Below are positions 32,958 to 44,708 of a stretch of DNA of 64,000 bases, one piece after another; within the stretch, counting starts at the first letter, position 1, and the number at the start of each line of letters is the position of its first letter. Position numbers and translations under genes: made by a program. This DNA is from Erythroxylum novogranatense (Eukaryota > Streptophyta > Magnoliopsida > Malpighiales > Erythroxylaceae), in contig CM057233.1 in NCBI GenBank assembly GCA_029891385.1, positions 27,945,852 to 28,009,851 on the forward strand, in the 5' to 3' direction. The notes beneath the pieces were generated by a model that was not told the origin of the DNA, searched no databases, and saw only the letters and a list, made by a program, of their open reading frames with translations.

Positions 32958-33270
32958 AAGTCAACCTAAGAAGAAGCAGAAGGTCAACATAAGAAGAAGT
33001 AGCAGTCAACCTAAAAAGAAGAAGAAGGTCAACATAAGAAGAAACAGAAGTCAACCTAAGAAGAAACAGAAGGTTAACATAAGAAGAAGCAGGAGTCAAC
33101 CTAAAAAAAAGCAGAAGGTCAATATAAGAAGAAGCAGAAGTCAACCTAAGAAGAAGTTGAAGGTCAACATAAGAAGAAGCAGCAGTCAACCTAAGAAGAA
33201 GCAAAAATGTCAACATAAGAAAAAGTAGAAGTCAACCTAAGAAGAAGCAGAAGGTCAACATAAAATAAAG
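32958..33270. repeat. Minisatellite, right part
   Basis: Continuation of the ~45-bp array after element B, starting with the TSD copy AAGTC and reading GTCAACCTAAGAAGAAGCAG and related units until GTCAACATAAAATAAAG near 33262. Confidence 0.9.
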
Positions 33271-35397
33271 TAAACTACACTCCTGAGCATCTCAACTTAT
33301 AATGTTCGTAACTTTCAACTTTGATGTCCAAAAATTTCATACTATATACCATTGGAAAGCTAGAAAGATAAGCTACAACTTTCTAGAAGACAACTTTGTC
33401 TAATTCAACCTAGATCAATACAATGTTTCTCCTAAAGTTAGAACATGAATTTTACCCTTATGAAAGAATTGAAATTTGCACTGTACAAACTTGTAATGTC
33501 TTGAGCGTAACCATTCAACTACCAAATTGACTTCATTAATCTCTCAAATCTCAACTCAGTTGACTCTTAAGCTTTAACTACATCTGATCAGTCATAATTC
33601 CTATTTTCCTTTTCCATAACATCTCACTTATATATATATATATATGACAATTCATGTTCAAAATCTTCAACTCAAGTTGATAACTTCTTCACATATATCT
33701 AATTTCAACTCACATCATCCATACACCATTCATATTTCATTGGCATCAAAAGAATAAAGTTTTACAAATCTTTAATACCATTTCAAGCCACATTACATCA
33801 TCGTCTCAAAATCTCAAATTACAAAAGATTATTGAAATGCGACTAAAACATTGTGCTTTCCCAAAACCTACTCAAGATACAAAATAAGAAAATTTGGAGT
33901 AATTCCTTTAGGCTCTTGATCACTTGATTTCTTAGCTATCACCTGGAGATGGGATAAAAAAGGGGGTGAGCTTGAAAGTGGGTAACAGTTTATAATAGAA
34001 AAATAATCAAAACCTTTGAAAACATTCACTTGTCATGGACAATCCTCATTGAGTTCATAAAACACATATTTCTCAACTTCTGAAATTTCAAAACTTAAAT
34101 GCATCAAACTTGTTCACATATGATAAGCACATAAGCACATCATAATGGTTTGGGTGGATCCAAAACAAAACGTACTACACATTTTCCTTAAGGGTCCTAT
34201 GTAGCCATGAATAGAACGTGCTAACGCAATCCTACATAATGATTTTGCATAGCCGTGAACTTATGGAAGTCTATGAAGGAGCTCCATGTCACTAGCAGGC
34301 AGGAGGAGGAAACCTTTTTGTCGAAGTACACTTGACTTAACTTGGGGGACTACCACAAACCCACATAATCATGTATTTCACATCTTGTAAACATATTGCC
34401 TAAAATGGCATCTTTGTTAATCTTGACTTTTCATAGACATGAGATATTTCAAAAACATGATTTCATAAACATGTTATCTTTTAAAAAAATCACTTTCAAA
34501 GTCTTTTTATCAATCATCACACAAATTCATGTAACATCATGTAATAATTTCTCAAATCATCCAAAAGCAATAAATGCAACACTTATGATGCAATTGAAAT
34601 CATTAAACTTCTTTGATGCTAAGAAAATATTAGTGGCTTATTTACTCTATTATAAACATGTACCCACCTTGATTTCCTTGCTTAAAGACTTGATCAAAAT
34701 GTCTCTACTCTTGCTTCTCTTATCTTTCTTGATTTCCTTTTACAATAACAAAAATCTCACTCAATAGGGTTTTCAATTGAAAATCGCACAAAACACAATC
34801 ACTAAAATTGGAACTAGAATACTTAAACCCATATATTTTCTAAATTCCATGAACTAAAATCCTTCCAAAAATGCAAAAGATTCAAAATGATCTTACCTTG
34901 ATTCTTCACCAAATGAAGAGATCTTTGGCTCAAATGGAAGCTCTTCTCTTCCTCTACCTTTTTCTCTTCTTGAACCACTTCAAAATCTCTCTCAAAAGCT
35001 AAGAAATGAAGAAACCCTAGCTCAACTCTCTTCTTTTCTCTCAACCACTGAAATCTCTCTTCTTTCTCTCTTTGATTTGTTATTTCTCTTCTTTCTCTCC
35101 TATTTTCGTTTTTCCCTTCTTGAAGAAGAAGACAACATTTCTTTCTTCCCATTTTACCTTTAATGATTGAGAAAATTCCACCTTGCCCTTCCTTATAAGC
35201 TTAGGTTCTTTTAACCTTAAGTTTCTTGCCAAAAATACCCTTGAATATTCTTATAACTTAACACTTTAATTCAATCAATCCTATATCATAAAATCTTTCT
35301 TACATCAATATAATAATTAACTCCACAAACTTTCATAAAGACCTCATAATTAATATAAATCATACTTATTAATTAAGAAAAAATTTGGGGGCCAACA
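33271..35397 (-). repeat. Family X LTR copy 1, right segment
   Basis: Non-coding. 33505-33770 and 33860-34120 are collinear with 48470-48700 and 48870-49090 of copy 2; 34330-34420 aligns with 60370-60450. A (TA)n run lies near 33632-33648. Longer ORFs (34396-34767 +, 34823-35152 -) have no family resemblance and lie inside the LTR; I do not call them genes. Confidence 0.65.
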
Positions 35398-36260
35398 TTT
35401 GAAATGGAGTGAAGTTTGCATCCCCAAAAGCCATAGGGATCTTGGTATATGCTCTCTTAAAACCATAAACACTATTATGCTAGGTAAAAGATTGCAGAGA
35501 CTCATTTTTGACAAGTAATCAATCTTGTGAAAATGGATACATAATTATTTCATTAAAAATAGGAGTATATGGAGTCTATATGTGAAGCAATATCCCTCTT
35601 CTACTTTGAAAACAATTCTCAAGATGAGAGTAATATTTAGACCTAAATTCATTGCAATAATAGGATATGGAGACAAATTCATTTGGAAACACACCTCTAA
35701 TGGAATTTTTACTAACCAATCATTCATAAACGTTCTACTCTGTGATTTAGTAATCATACCATGGATGAAGGTGGTGTGATTTAGGCATCTTCATCCACAA
35801 GTTTCCATCACTTTATGGCCTATCACGAAAAACAAGCTATAAATTGTTATTAACCTAGCCAAATTTTTGAATCTTACTAACTGGTGTTCACCATACAGAA
35901 ATGCTTAAGAAAGTTTAGGTCACTTATTATTCAGATGCAAGTTTACCAGTGACATTTAGAAAGTAATACTAAGCAGATGCTTAATTATTGATACTCTAAA
36001 TGACTTAAACAACATCAAAACTTGGTGCTTAACAATTATCCATCCTAAAGATGTAAAATAGTGTTTCTATATATCCTTATCTTCCGTGGTTATAGTCATA
36101 GGCGATGAGAGAAACAATTGCATTTTCTAGGACAAACACCTCTTTAATGAACAATTTTATAATCAACACATATACTTCATTATATATCAAATTAGCATTC
36201 ACAAGCATAGAGTCCAGGAAGAACAATATCTTCTATCTAATTGGAATGTTTAGAACTTTC
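35398..36260 (+). pseudogene. LINE, 3' part
   Basis: Continues the LINE interrupted at 21470. In shifting frames: KWSEVCIPKSHRDLGI (35404-35450), WIHNYFIKNRSIWS (about 35535-35575), LKTILKMR (about 35605-35630), then a zinc-finger-like tail with LGHLLFRCKFTSDI (about 35915-35960) and ERNNCIF...NEQFYNQ (about 36105-36160). These are typical plant LINE C-terminal blocks. It ends near 36260 in LLSNWNV-like sequence. No poly(A) tail or TSD is visible. Confidence 0.78.
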
Positions 36261-37474
36261 ATATTTAATTTTAAAAAAAGATTTAATCACCTCTAACTGC
36301 TATTGCTCTTTTATCCTTGTAATTGAATTGCTTACCTAGTATGATTTTTGTGGCTTAAATTAAATTTTATTTTCTAAAATTGCTATCAATTTTATAAAAC
36401 CAATATATAATACTACATAGAACTCCTAATGTCAATGCCATTGTTATTCTATAAATAAGTTATCTGCTATATGAAAATTAAGATTTGATTAAATGCCAAC
36501 TTTTATAAATCATTATTAAATGCTAACTTTTATAAATCACAAGCATAAATTCTTCAATAAAATAAATAAAATCAATCCATGGAAAACATTACTAGGTTCT
36601 TATATAGACATCAATAAAGTTAGTTATGCATCATCCTTGAAATAATAAACATAAATAGAAACATTGTAGAAATCATAAGAGAGGTTTTCTTTGATGTGAT
36701 TCTCAACCTTTAAGTGCTTTCTACTTTATTAGAATGATCTCATATTTCTTTTCTAGTTAATTATAAATGGGAGTCTTATCTTAGGATTTCTCTCTCTTTA
36801 GCTAGTAAATGCCTAGCTAAAAACTCTCTAAACTAAAAGCCTAACTTAAAAGCTCGGGTTCATAATCTTATATAGTGTAAGTTGGTGGTGAACATAATGT
36901 GGAATCAATCCATGTTCAGCACTGCAACTTTAATCTTAAAATTCAGAAAATAATATAAGCTCTAACATATATGTGTTTAAGACTGTGTCAAACACTATAT
37001 ATTTATTTCTAGTTAACATCGACTCTAACATGCTCATGTATTAGAATATTTCTTTTAACCCTGTTTCTAAACAAGAGAACGCATGAGACCGTGTTCAATC
37101 TTCTCTCCTACTTTCCATGTTCTAAAAGGGATACATGCTATAGCACGCTTATTTCTAAGACCGTGTTTAGACAAAGGTAAATCTTCCTTTTAATTTAATG
37201 TACACGTCTTCTTAATTTTTAAACAAAATGACTCCCAATGTAACTTTTCTTTGAAATTAGCTAACAGCACAAATAAAACTAATTAAGTATCAAATCATGA
37301 TAATTCATATAAAAGGTATAGTAAAATACTAAAAATTTCCATAAAAGTATATGTACGTAATCCATACATCATATAATATATGATGAGTCTTTGTTCATTA
37401 GTGTGAGCAAGAGAAAAATGGTTCGGTTTGCATGGTTATGCAATTGTTATAGTTGAATAAAATTTTTTAGGTCA
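36261..37474. other. AT-rich region without recognised gene
   Basis: No coding signal. The first ~150 bp may be LINE 3' UTR. A ~24-bp direct repeat (AAATGC[CT]AACTTTTATAAATCA) occurs near 36494 and 36518. The remainder up to element D is low-complexity AT-rich sequence. Confidence 0.4.
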
Positions 37475-37479
37475 TTTAT

Positions 37480-40043
37480 TGTAGCACCCCCTTACCGCAG
37501 GGTACACACCGGGTCGCCTGTGGGTCATCAGACGCATATCCCACAATAAGGGTGCACTACGCTCGATCATTTCTATAATCCACATGGCATCAATATAATA
37601 AAACCGCAATATCAAAACCACTGAGTTTTAAAACCATAATGCTTTTCTCATTTCATAACATCAAACAGAAATATAGACAAGTCTATCAATTCCCTACGGT
37701 CTAAATACAATACTCCAAAAAGGAAACTGATACAAAAGTCTATACTATGTCATCCTCAAAATCAATCCCAGCTGACCGACCTATGTGTCATCACTTCTCT
37801 TGCCAACGCGCTCACACGACAGGAAAATTCTATCTCTGGAGCTAGGAGTCTAATCTATCAGTCCTGAAAAATAGATGCAATTTTGGGTGAGTTTGCGAAC
37901 TCAATGAAAAACCATCATCGATGGTTCACTCAATTCATGCATTACGCAAATTGCGTACAGCACATTATAGTAACATTCAAATATCATATAACAGTTTGCA
38001 ATTTCTCATGCCATCACAGAACTCACTAATTATCACAAATCAGTTAACTCATTTGTATGCAATGCATATGTGACTCTTTTCTAGTTTATTTCAGTGTTGT
38101 GACCGAGCGCTAAATCAGTAAACAGTGTTCAGTGGACGCGTCTAGGGAGTAGGAGAGCCCTCATGCAGGATGCACTAACTCTCCTCGATCTCGAGGCCCG
38201 GTTCAGTGACAGTGTTCGAGCTCAAGGCTCCTTTCAGTATTAATGGCGACTCTGGTCACAACGTTCATTATCTGTTCATGCATTTATGCATGAAATGCAA
38301 ATGCTCAATAATTCACTGTCATATGGCTATAAAAGCCCATTTATCACAATTTCTCAGAATCACGTAGCAGTCAAACCCAATTTATCAAAAGCATGCATTT
38401 CGATCCTAACCATTCCCGTAATCATACAATTCACATTTGCAAATAGTTCACACAGAGCATTTAACAATCAGAAATTGAGGAACCAACTAGGTTACTCACC
38501 TGTAACTTCCGAGCTACTGCCTGGAAGTCCCAGCAATATCCGTGGAATGACGATCCAACAGTGCCTCTATAACAGTTAAATAATTCCCATTACTAGATGC
38601 TCAGTCAAAACAATTCAATGATGCATATGTCTTAATGAAAATAAGTACGATGCATGGTCATGATTTTCCGACGCCAAAACCCAATTTTGCTATATCATAC
38701 ACCCTATAGTAATTCCCAAGAAAACCTATTCATTGGGTCAAAATCATCCATTGAAGACCCCAATTTATACTCCAATTATCATAATACAATTCTTAGGTTG
38801 CAATAGGAACTATAATCGACTTTTCCTCTATGAGTGAGACCATACTAAATTAAATTCTAACTTTCATTCTTTTCCTCAATTGTAGACCTCTTTCTCTAGT
38901 TCATAACGAATCAAGAATCACCTCAATTGGAGGTCTACACCATCAGTTATGCTCCATAAATTAAAATACATCCATTCAGAAATTTGACCCTCATCGTGGC
39001 GTACAAAGGATCGCTCGTCGCGGCGTGGAAAACACTCGCCATGCTCGTCGCGGCGATGGCTTTACCCTGCTCATCGCGACGAGTGCGCTCGTCGCGGTGA
39101 GTACTCATTTACTCGTCGCGGCGAGGCCTCTATCAGACGTCACGACATGCGGGTCTCCTTCATCTTCTCCGATCGAATTTTTCCCATTTCTCTCTCTAAA
39201 ACCAGCAATAACTCACTCTTAACTACCCAATCTTTTACGATAAATACCATAAATGCATCAAACTCAATAAATAACAACATCAAAGCCCTTAAGCTTACCA
39301 ATCGAAACTCAAATCTTCAAAACTTCCGCAACCCTATTTCCTTCCTCTAACACCCACGGTTAACCTTTAAACTCTCACCAATCTTCATTCTCTCAGGGAT
39401 CAAGCTAAACTTTGCCCAACGGAAAGCAAGCAAGCAAGGATCGTGAAGGGGGAAACGAAATCACCAAAGAAGAAGGAGGAAGAACAATGTGCCCTAGGGT
39501 AAAGAGAAGATGCCTTTTTGCAATATTCAAAACCTAAGGTATATAAAGGTTGATTTTTAACCTAAAGCTCATAAGACATAAGTCCTCAAATCCATTAAAT
39601 TTCAGTCTCTAAATTCCAATGGCTCAACATTTGTATTCCTAACAGCGTAAATCTAATTTTCCATTGCCATTGGACAATTATTTTGGTACCATACGGTCAA
39701 CCGGTCTGTCACTAAAAAATTTCCGGTCCGGGCTTTTTCTCCCGAATTTTCAGAAAATTTCCTATGGGTCACTATCAACTGCCAAATACTCTTAAACCAT
39801 TCTAAATCAATTATTCAAACCCAATTATTCCTAATTTCTCAATCAAATCACAATCTAACCAATTCATGTTCACAATTAAATGCCGGAAAAAGTCATGAAT
39901 GCATGTACCTATAAATGCATGTGCAAGTAACTCATTCCTCTATAATTAGAGGTCAATGAACGCTCAATCAATAGAATGCAGTATGAAATCCTAACCCGCC
40001 CAATCTACCGATATGCCCATCACATCAGTAACGGGATGTTACA
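37480..40043 (-). repeat. 3' LTR of element D
   Basis: 2564 bp; + strand TGTAGCACCCCCTTACC...GATGTTACA. It contains a CpG-rich repeat block (38990-39140), a TATA-like TTTATATACC on the - strand near 39541-39550, and a GAGCTCGAGG inverted repeat near 38177-38235. Short ORFs at 38286-38579 and 39147-39350 lie inside the LTR and recur in the other copy; they are not genes. Confidence 0.93.
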
Positions 40044-40065
40044 ATTCTCCCCTCCTAAAAAAAAT
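40044..40065 (-). other. Polypurine tract of element D
   Basis: - strand AAATTTTTTTTAGGAGGGGAGAAT runs directly into the LTR start TGTAACATCC. The GGAGGGGAG core is the plus-strand primer. Confidence 0.85.
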
Positions 40066-40674
40066 TTCGTCCCGAAATTTCATACCTGTCCGATCGAATA
40101 GATGAGGATACTGACTCCTCATATGCTCCTCAGTCTCCCCAGTTGCTTCCTCAGATGAGTGGTTTTTCTAAAGGAGTTTCACCAATGGAATCACCATGTT
40201 CCTTAACTGCTTGACCCGTGATCCCACAATCTGTACCGGCTCCTCGACATAACTCAAATTACTGGCCACCTCAATCTCCTGAGCCAGAATCACATGAGTC
40301 GAGTCTGATCGGTACCGTCGGAACATACTAACATGAAATACATTATGGAACTGGGACATCTCACTCGACAATGCCTATCTATAAGCCAAATGTCCTATCC
40401 TCTCAAGGATCTCATAAGGACCAATATACCGAGGGCTCAACTTGCCCTTCCGGCCAAATCTCATAACTCCTCTCCAAGGTGACACCCGGAGGAACACTCT
40501 GTCTCCCACACTGTACTCCATCTCTCGTCGATGCTGATCCACATAACTCTTCTGTCTATCCTGAGCTACCTTAATGCGATTCCGAATCAGTCTCACCTTA
40601 TCTACAGTGTCCTGAATCAGCTCGGGATCCTCAATCGTCCTCATACCCTCTTCATCCCAATACAGTGGCGATCA
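40066..40674 (-). pseudogene. Integrase C-terminus and chromodomain of element D
   Basis: Continues the integrase frame after a TGA stop (40672-40674). 40375-40644 has KSYVDQHRREMEYSVGDRVFL and GKLSPRYIGPYEIL, the GPY/F module. After a TAG at 40375, 40168-40371 has NVFHVSMFRRYRSD, LSYVEEPVQI and VKQLRN, the chromodomain-type tail. A TAG at 40168 stands where the family has Trp; the last residues EEATGETEEHMR...YPHLF follow. The tail would direct integration to heterochromatin. Confidence 0.88.
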
Positions 40675-41589
40675 ACACTCTCGCCCATATAAAGCCTCAT
40701 ACAGTGCCATCCCGATACTACTCTGATACTGGTTATTATATGCAAACTCGATCAGAGCTAAATACTGATCCCATGCTCCTCTGAACTCCAATACACAAGC
40801 CCGAAGCATATCCTCAGCAGTCTTAATCGTCCTCTCACTCTGCCCATCTGTTTGAGGATGAAATGATGTACTGAAATTCAACCTAGTAGCCATAGCAATC
40901 TGCAGGCTCTTCCAAAACCTCAAAGTAAATCTGGGATCCCTGTCTGAGACTATCGACAACGAAACCCCATGTAGCCGCACAATCTCTGCCACATACTTTT
41001 GGGCCAACTGATCGAGAGTATTGCTCTCCCTCACTGGCAAGAAGTGAGCCGATTTAGTCAATTGGTCCACTATGATCCAGATAGCGTCATGCTGTCTCGG
41101 CGTCCTAGGCAGCCCCATAATAAAGTTCATCGTAATTCGTTCCCATTTCCACTCCAGAATGGGTAACGAATGCAATTTCCCTACTAGAGCCTGGTGCTCA
41201 GCCTTAACCTGCTGGCACATCAAACACCTGGAAACATACTCTGCCACCCACCTCTTCATGCCTGGCCACCAGAAATGCAACTTAAGCGTATTATACATCT
41301 TGGTCGTACCAGGATGCATAGCATAGGTAGCCAAATGCGCCTCCTCTAGAATCTCACATCTCAAATCATCAACATCTGGAACACATAATCTCTGTCCCAT
41401 CCACAATGTCCCCTCTCTCAACTCAAAATCGGTAGTCGAATCAGATCTTACTCTATCCATCAATCTCACCAACACAGGATCCTGGTCCTGAACTCTCCTG
41501 ATCCTGTCATGCAACATCGGCCTAAGCCTCAGAGTAGCAATCAGAGCTCCATCCTGAGCCAAATCCATCTGCACATTAAGAGCTCTCAA
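40672..41589 (-). pseudogene. Integrase of element D
   Basis: 306 open codons. Zinc-binding HHCC region: HLATYAMHPGTTKMYNTL...CLMCQQVKAEHQ. Catalytic core: WERITMNFIMGLPRT, where the family has MDF, so the first Asp is Asn; VSDRDPRFTLRFW (second Asp); FHPQTDGQSERTIK (Glu). The frame continues from RNase H after a TAG at 41590-41592 and ends at a TGA where the family usually has Arg (YGREC*). Loss of the first catalytic Asp plus the stops means it is inactive. Confidence 0.93.
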
Positions 41590-42348
41590 CTAAATCAGAC
41601 CAGGCAATCTCCAAATCTGAATCTGAGCTGCACTGATGTGAGATCTCCTGCTCAATGCATCTGCCACCATATTGGCCTTCCCTGGATGATACTCAATCGT
41701 GCAGTTATAATCCTTAAGTAACTCTATCCATCTCCTCTGTCTCAGATTCAACTCTCTCTGACTCAACAGATACCTCAAACTCTTATGATCAGTGAAAATC
41801 TGGAACGTCTCCCCATATAAATAATGTCTCCAAATCTTCAGAGCAAATTCAACTGCAGCTAACTCCAAATCGTGCACTGGATAATTCACCTCGTGAGACC
41901 TCAACTGTCTCAAGGCATAAGCTATCACTCTGCCATGTTGTATCAATACACATCCCAGTCCCTGATGCGAAGCATCGCTGTACACCACATAGCCTTCAAT
42001 CCCAGATGGAATGCCTAACATCGGTGCAGTAGTCAGCCGATGTTTCAGCTCCTCAAAGCTCTTCTGGCACTCCTCAGTCCATCTGAACGGCACACTCTTC
42101 CTCAGAAGTTTTGTCAAAGGGGTTGAGATCAGTGAAAACCCCTCGATGAACCTCCGATAATAACCTGCTAATCCGAGGAAACTTCGCATCTCTGACACAT
42201 TCCTCGAAGCCTCCCAATTCCTCACTGCCTCTATCTTGTAAGGATCCACCTGGATACCCTCACCAGACACAATGTGCCCCAGAAATACAACCTCATCGAG
42301 CCAGAATTCACATTTAGTGAATTTGGCATACAACTGTCTCTCTCTCAT
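41590..42348 (-). pseudogene. RT thumb and RNase H of element D
   Basis: Starts after a TAG at 42352-42354 in the RT frame. [23 protein letters not shown] and [18 protein letters not shown] are the RT connection. RNase H follows with [50 protein letters not shown] and [15 protein letters not shown]. RNase H acidic residues are present. Confidence 0.93.
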
Positions 42349-42351
42349 AAC

Positions 42352-42850
42352 CTACAGAACAATCCTCAGATGCTCAGTGTGCTCCTGTCTACTCCTCGAG
42401 TACACCAAAACGTCATCAATGAATACTATCACAAACTGATCCAGGTAAGGCTGAAAAACCTTATTCATCAAGGCTATGAAAGCTGCTGGGGCATTAGTCA
42501 ACCCAAACGGCATTACTAAGAACTCGAAATGCCCATACCTGCTCCTAAAGGCACTCTTAGGCACATCGGCCTCTGCAATCCTCCACTGATAATAACCCGA
42601 TCGCAGGTCCAACTTAGTGAATACTCGAGCCCCCTGTAACTGATCAAATAAATCATCGATCCTAGGCAGTGGATACTTATTCTTCACTGTCACCTGATTC
42701 AATTGCCTATAGTCGATGCACAATCTCAGAGTCCCGTCCTTTTTCTTCACAAACAGCACCGGAGCTCCCCATGGCGAAACACTGGGCCTAATGAACCCCT
42801 TAACTAGAAGCTCCTCTTAATCGAGCCTTAAGCTCCCTCGCCCACCGTGC
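42352..42850 (-). pseudogene. Reverse transcriptase of element D
   Basis: [66 protein letters not shown] and [12 protein letters not shown], with the catalytic FIDD box intact. In-frame sequence continues upstream of the first Met ([12 protein letters not shown]). A single TAG at 42352-42354 interrupts RT, where the family usually has Gln. Confidence 0.94.
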
Positions 42851-43313
42851 CATCCTATATGGAGGTATAGATATAGGAGCAGTACTGAACGAGGTCAATC
42901 ACAAACTTCGCCTCCGATCCGCGATAAACCCGGTAACTCATCGGGGAACACATCGAAAAATTTCCTGATCACAGGAATATCCTACAATCTCTACTCAACT
43001 CGTATCCACAACACGGGCCGATAGCCTCACATCCACCTCGTGATCAACCTCGTGGCACTCGTAAAGGAAATCATCCCGGCTGGCATCGCCGACTAACTCC
43101 TCGAAAAAATGCTACTCAATGACCAGAGACTCTAATACAACCTCCTTGGTATAATCCATGACGGCCCTATGCTACCAACCACCCATCCCCAAAATCACAT
43201 CTATCTCCTCGAGGCAATATAATCAAGTTCAGATTTAAAGTCGCCCGATCAATCAATCGGGCACCTTTGCGCACCTCACCTAAAATAACAGACTACCAGA
43301 GGTGTACTCACCT

Positions 43314-43535
43314 CTAGCCCACGCGGTAATCTCTCCTATCCCCATGCAATCTACATGCCATATGCGGTGCGATAAATGAATGAGTGGATCCAGGATCCAA
43401 CAATGCATATGCTTCAAAGCCAGAAATCAGAAGCATACCCGCAACAACATCTGGGGAATCCTGAGCCTCATGCCGAGTCATGGCATAGACTCTAGCCTGG
43501 GACTGCTGTCTGCTGCTCAGTCCCTCAGTCCTCAC
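43314..43535 (-). pseudogene. Aspartic protease of element D
   Basis: Contains RVYAMTRHEAQDSPDVVAGML and YALLDPGSTHSFIAP. DPG, instead of the usual DTG/DSG, is normal for Tekay-type proteases. The frame is lost on both sides; 42851-43313 contains only out-of-frame remnants of the protease-RT linker. Confidence 0.85.
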
Positions 43536-44642
43536 TACGGACCCCTCAGCTCGGCCTCGGCCTCGACCTTGGCCCCTCCATCCCGAACCACCTCCATGGC
43601 TCTGCTACACCGTGGTATTGCTGCCAGATCTCCCAGTCATAATAGACTGAGCTCCCAAGGTGTCGGGGCAATTATTAACCAAGTGGTCCATCGAGCCGCA
43701 CCTAAGACAAGCTCTAGTCAGCCACCGATACTCTCCACTGTGTCTCCTCTCACAATGCTCACAGACTGGAGGAAACTTCCTCAACCTCTCTGCATCGCCA
43801 TCGCCACTACCAATCAGCATAAATCTGCCTCGCCCAAATCCAGATCTAGTTGTCTAGCTCCTCCAAAGGACCTGAAGGGCCTGCTCTGGCGCTTATTGTA
43901 CCCTCTACTAACACCGCCTCGATCGTCACTCGTCTCTCGCTTGGACCCTGCATCAGCCTCATCCTAACTCGTCTCGAGACCCCAGACTAGTCTCACCGAC
44001 TGTCTCGGGTCGCCGATCCGACCGCAGCGGCCCTCAACTCGATAAAGTGCCCATGTCGATCGGGCTAATCTGCACGGATCTCCAGATTGAGTCCTCAAAT
44101 CTCGACACTGTCACTCAAGAGTAATCGTAATAAAGAGATACCCCATCACCATTCAACCTCACCTTGTACTCACCACCGCCGTCAATTCGCCTCAACTCCA
44201 AAACTCCTGATCTTCATCTCCAAATAAACCTTGGGCATATAATTGTCCTAAGGCTCTCAAAAATTTTCCTATGTCGAATCATGTGGTCCGGTGGTACTAC
44301 CGGGATGCTTTTCACCACCGATAAGCGGGACCAGAGGAGAGAGATCGATAATCAAACGCCATCGAGTCGCAGCCCATCCGATCGAGGACTCTCTCATCCT
44401 TCCACCATCCTCACCTCAGCAGGTCTCAGATCGCCATAGAAATCAACAGCCCCCTGCTTGCACAGTCGGTCATACCTCCTCTCCCGTCTCACATGAACTC
44501 TAGGAGGCAACTCCTCAGAATGAGGCATAGAGAACTCCCTACTAGCTCCCACTGATCCTAGGTCAGCTGGTTGATCAACTTGATCTCCAAGAACGGATGA
44601 CCTACAACAAACAAGAATTTGATCAATTTCTGCTTTTTTCAC
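43536..44642 (-). pseudogene. gag: gag of element D
   Basis: A CCHC zinc knuckle CLRCGSMDHLVNNC lies at 43605-43820, preceded by FPPVCEHCERRHSGE. The upstream capsid part to about 44640 is broken by many small frameshifts; a first segment at 44394-44642 reads LPPRVHVRRERR. + strand ORFs over this stretch are antisense shadows. It would form the particle shell and bind RNA. Confidence 0.78.
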
Positions 44643-44690
44643 TGTAATTCAAGCCTAAAAATACACTATGCCCATAAGATGCCAAACTAT

Positions 44691-44702
44691 GCTCTGATAC
44701 CA
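44691..44702 (-). other. Primer binding site of element D
   Basis: - strand TGGTATCAGAGC, a perfect initiator-Met tRNA complement, six bases from the LTR end at 44709. Confidence 0.92.
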
Positions 44703-44708
44703 CCTAAA

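Larger units (their letters stand above)
21471..35397 (-). mobile_element. Long LTR (family X, copy 1), split by element B
   Basis: Read on the - strand the sequence starts TGTTGGCCCCCAAATTTT (35397) and ends TTGAGGTCCAACA (21471), so it has TG...CA ends. It divides a LINE and is itself divided by element B. Without B it is about 4.4 kb and has no coding region, so it is best seen as a solo LTR. Blocks at 21474-21500 and 33505-34400 align with copy 2 (47821-62615). The - strand 5' terminus differs from copy 2, so subfamilies differ. Flanking 5-mers (TATGG, TTTGA) do not match, so the boundary at 35397 is less secure. It contains a ~180-bp tandem array and a minisatellite. Confidence 0.65.

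Noticed and set aside
33632..33650. (TA)n microsatellite
   Set aside because: Ordinary simple repeat, no further significance seen.
34823..35152. Glu/Lys/Arg-rich ORF on the - strand
   Set aside because: Lies in non-coding LTR sequence; composition comes from TCTTC repeats.
35398..35407. TSD for family X LTR copy 1
   Set aside because: Flanks TATGG and TTTGA differ; AATGG at 35403-35407 matches 4 of 5 but would put the LTR end outside TG...CA. Left unresolved.
38286..38579. + strand ORF conserved at 45515-45808
   Set aside because: Conserved only because both lie in the two LTRs of element D; antisense to the element and with no family resemblance.
43380..43967. + strand ORF of 195 codons over gag/protease of element D
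   Set aside because: Antisense to the zinc knuckle and protease, which have clear family motifs.
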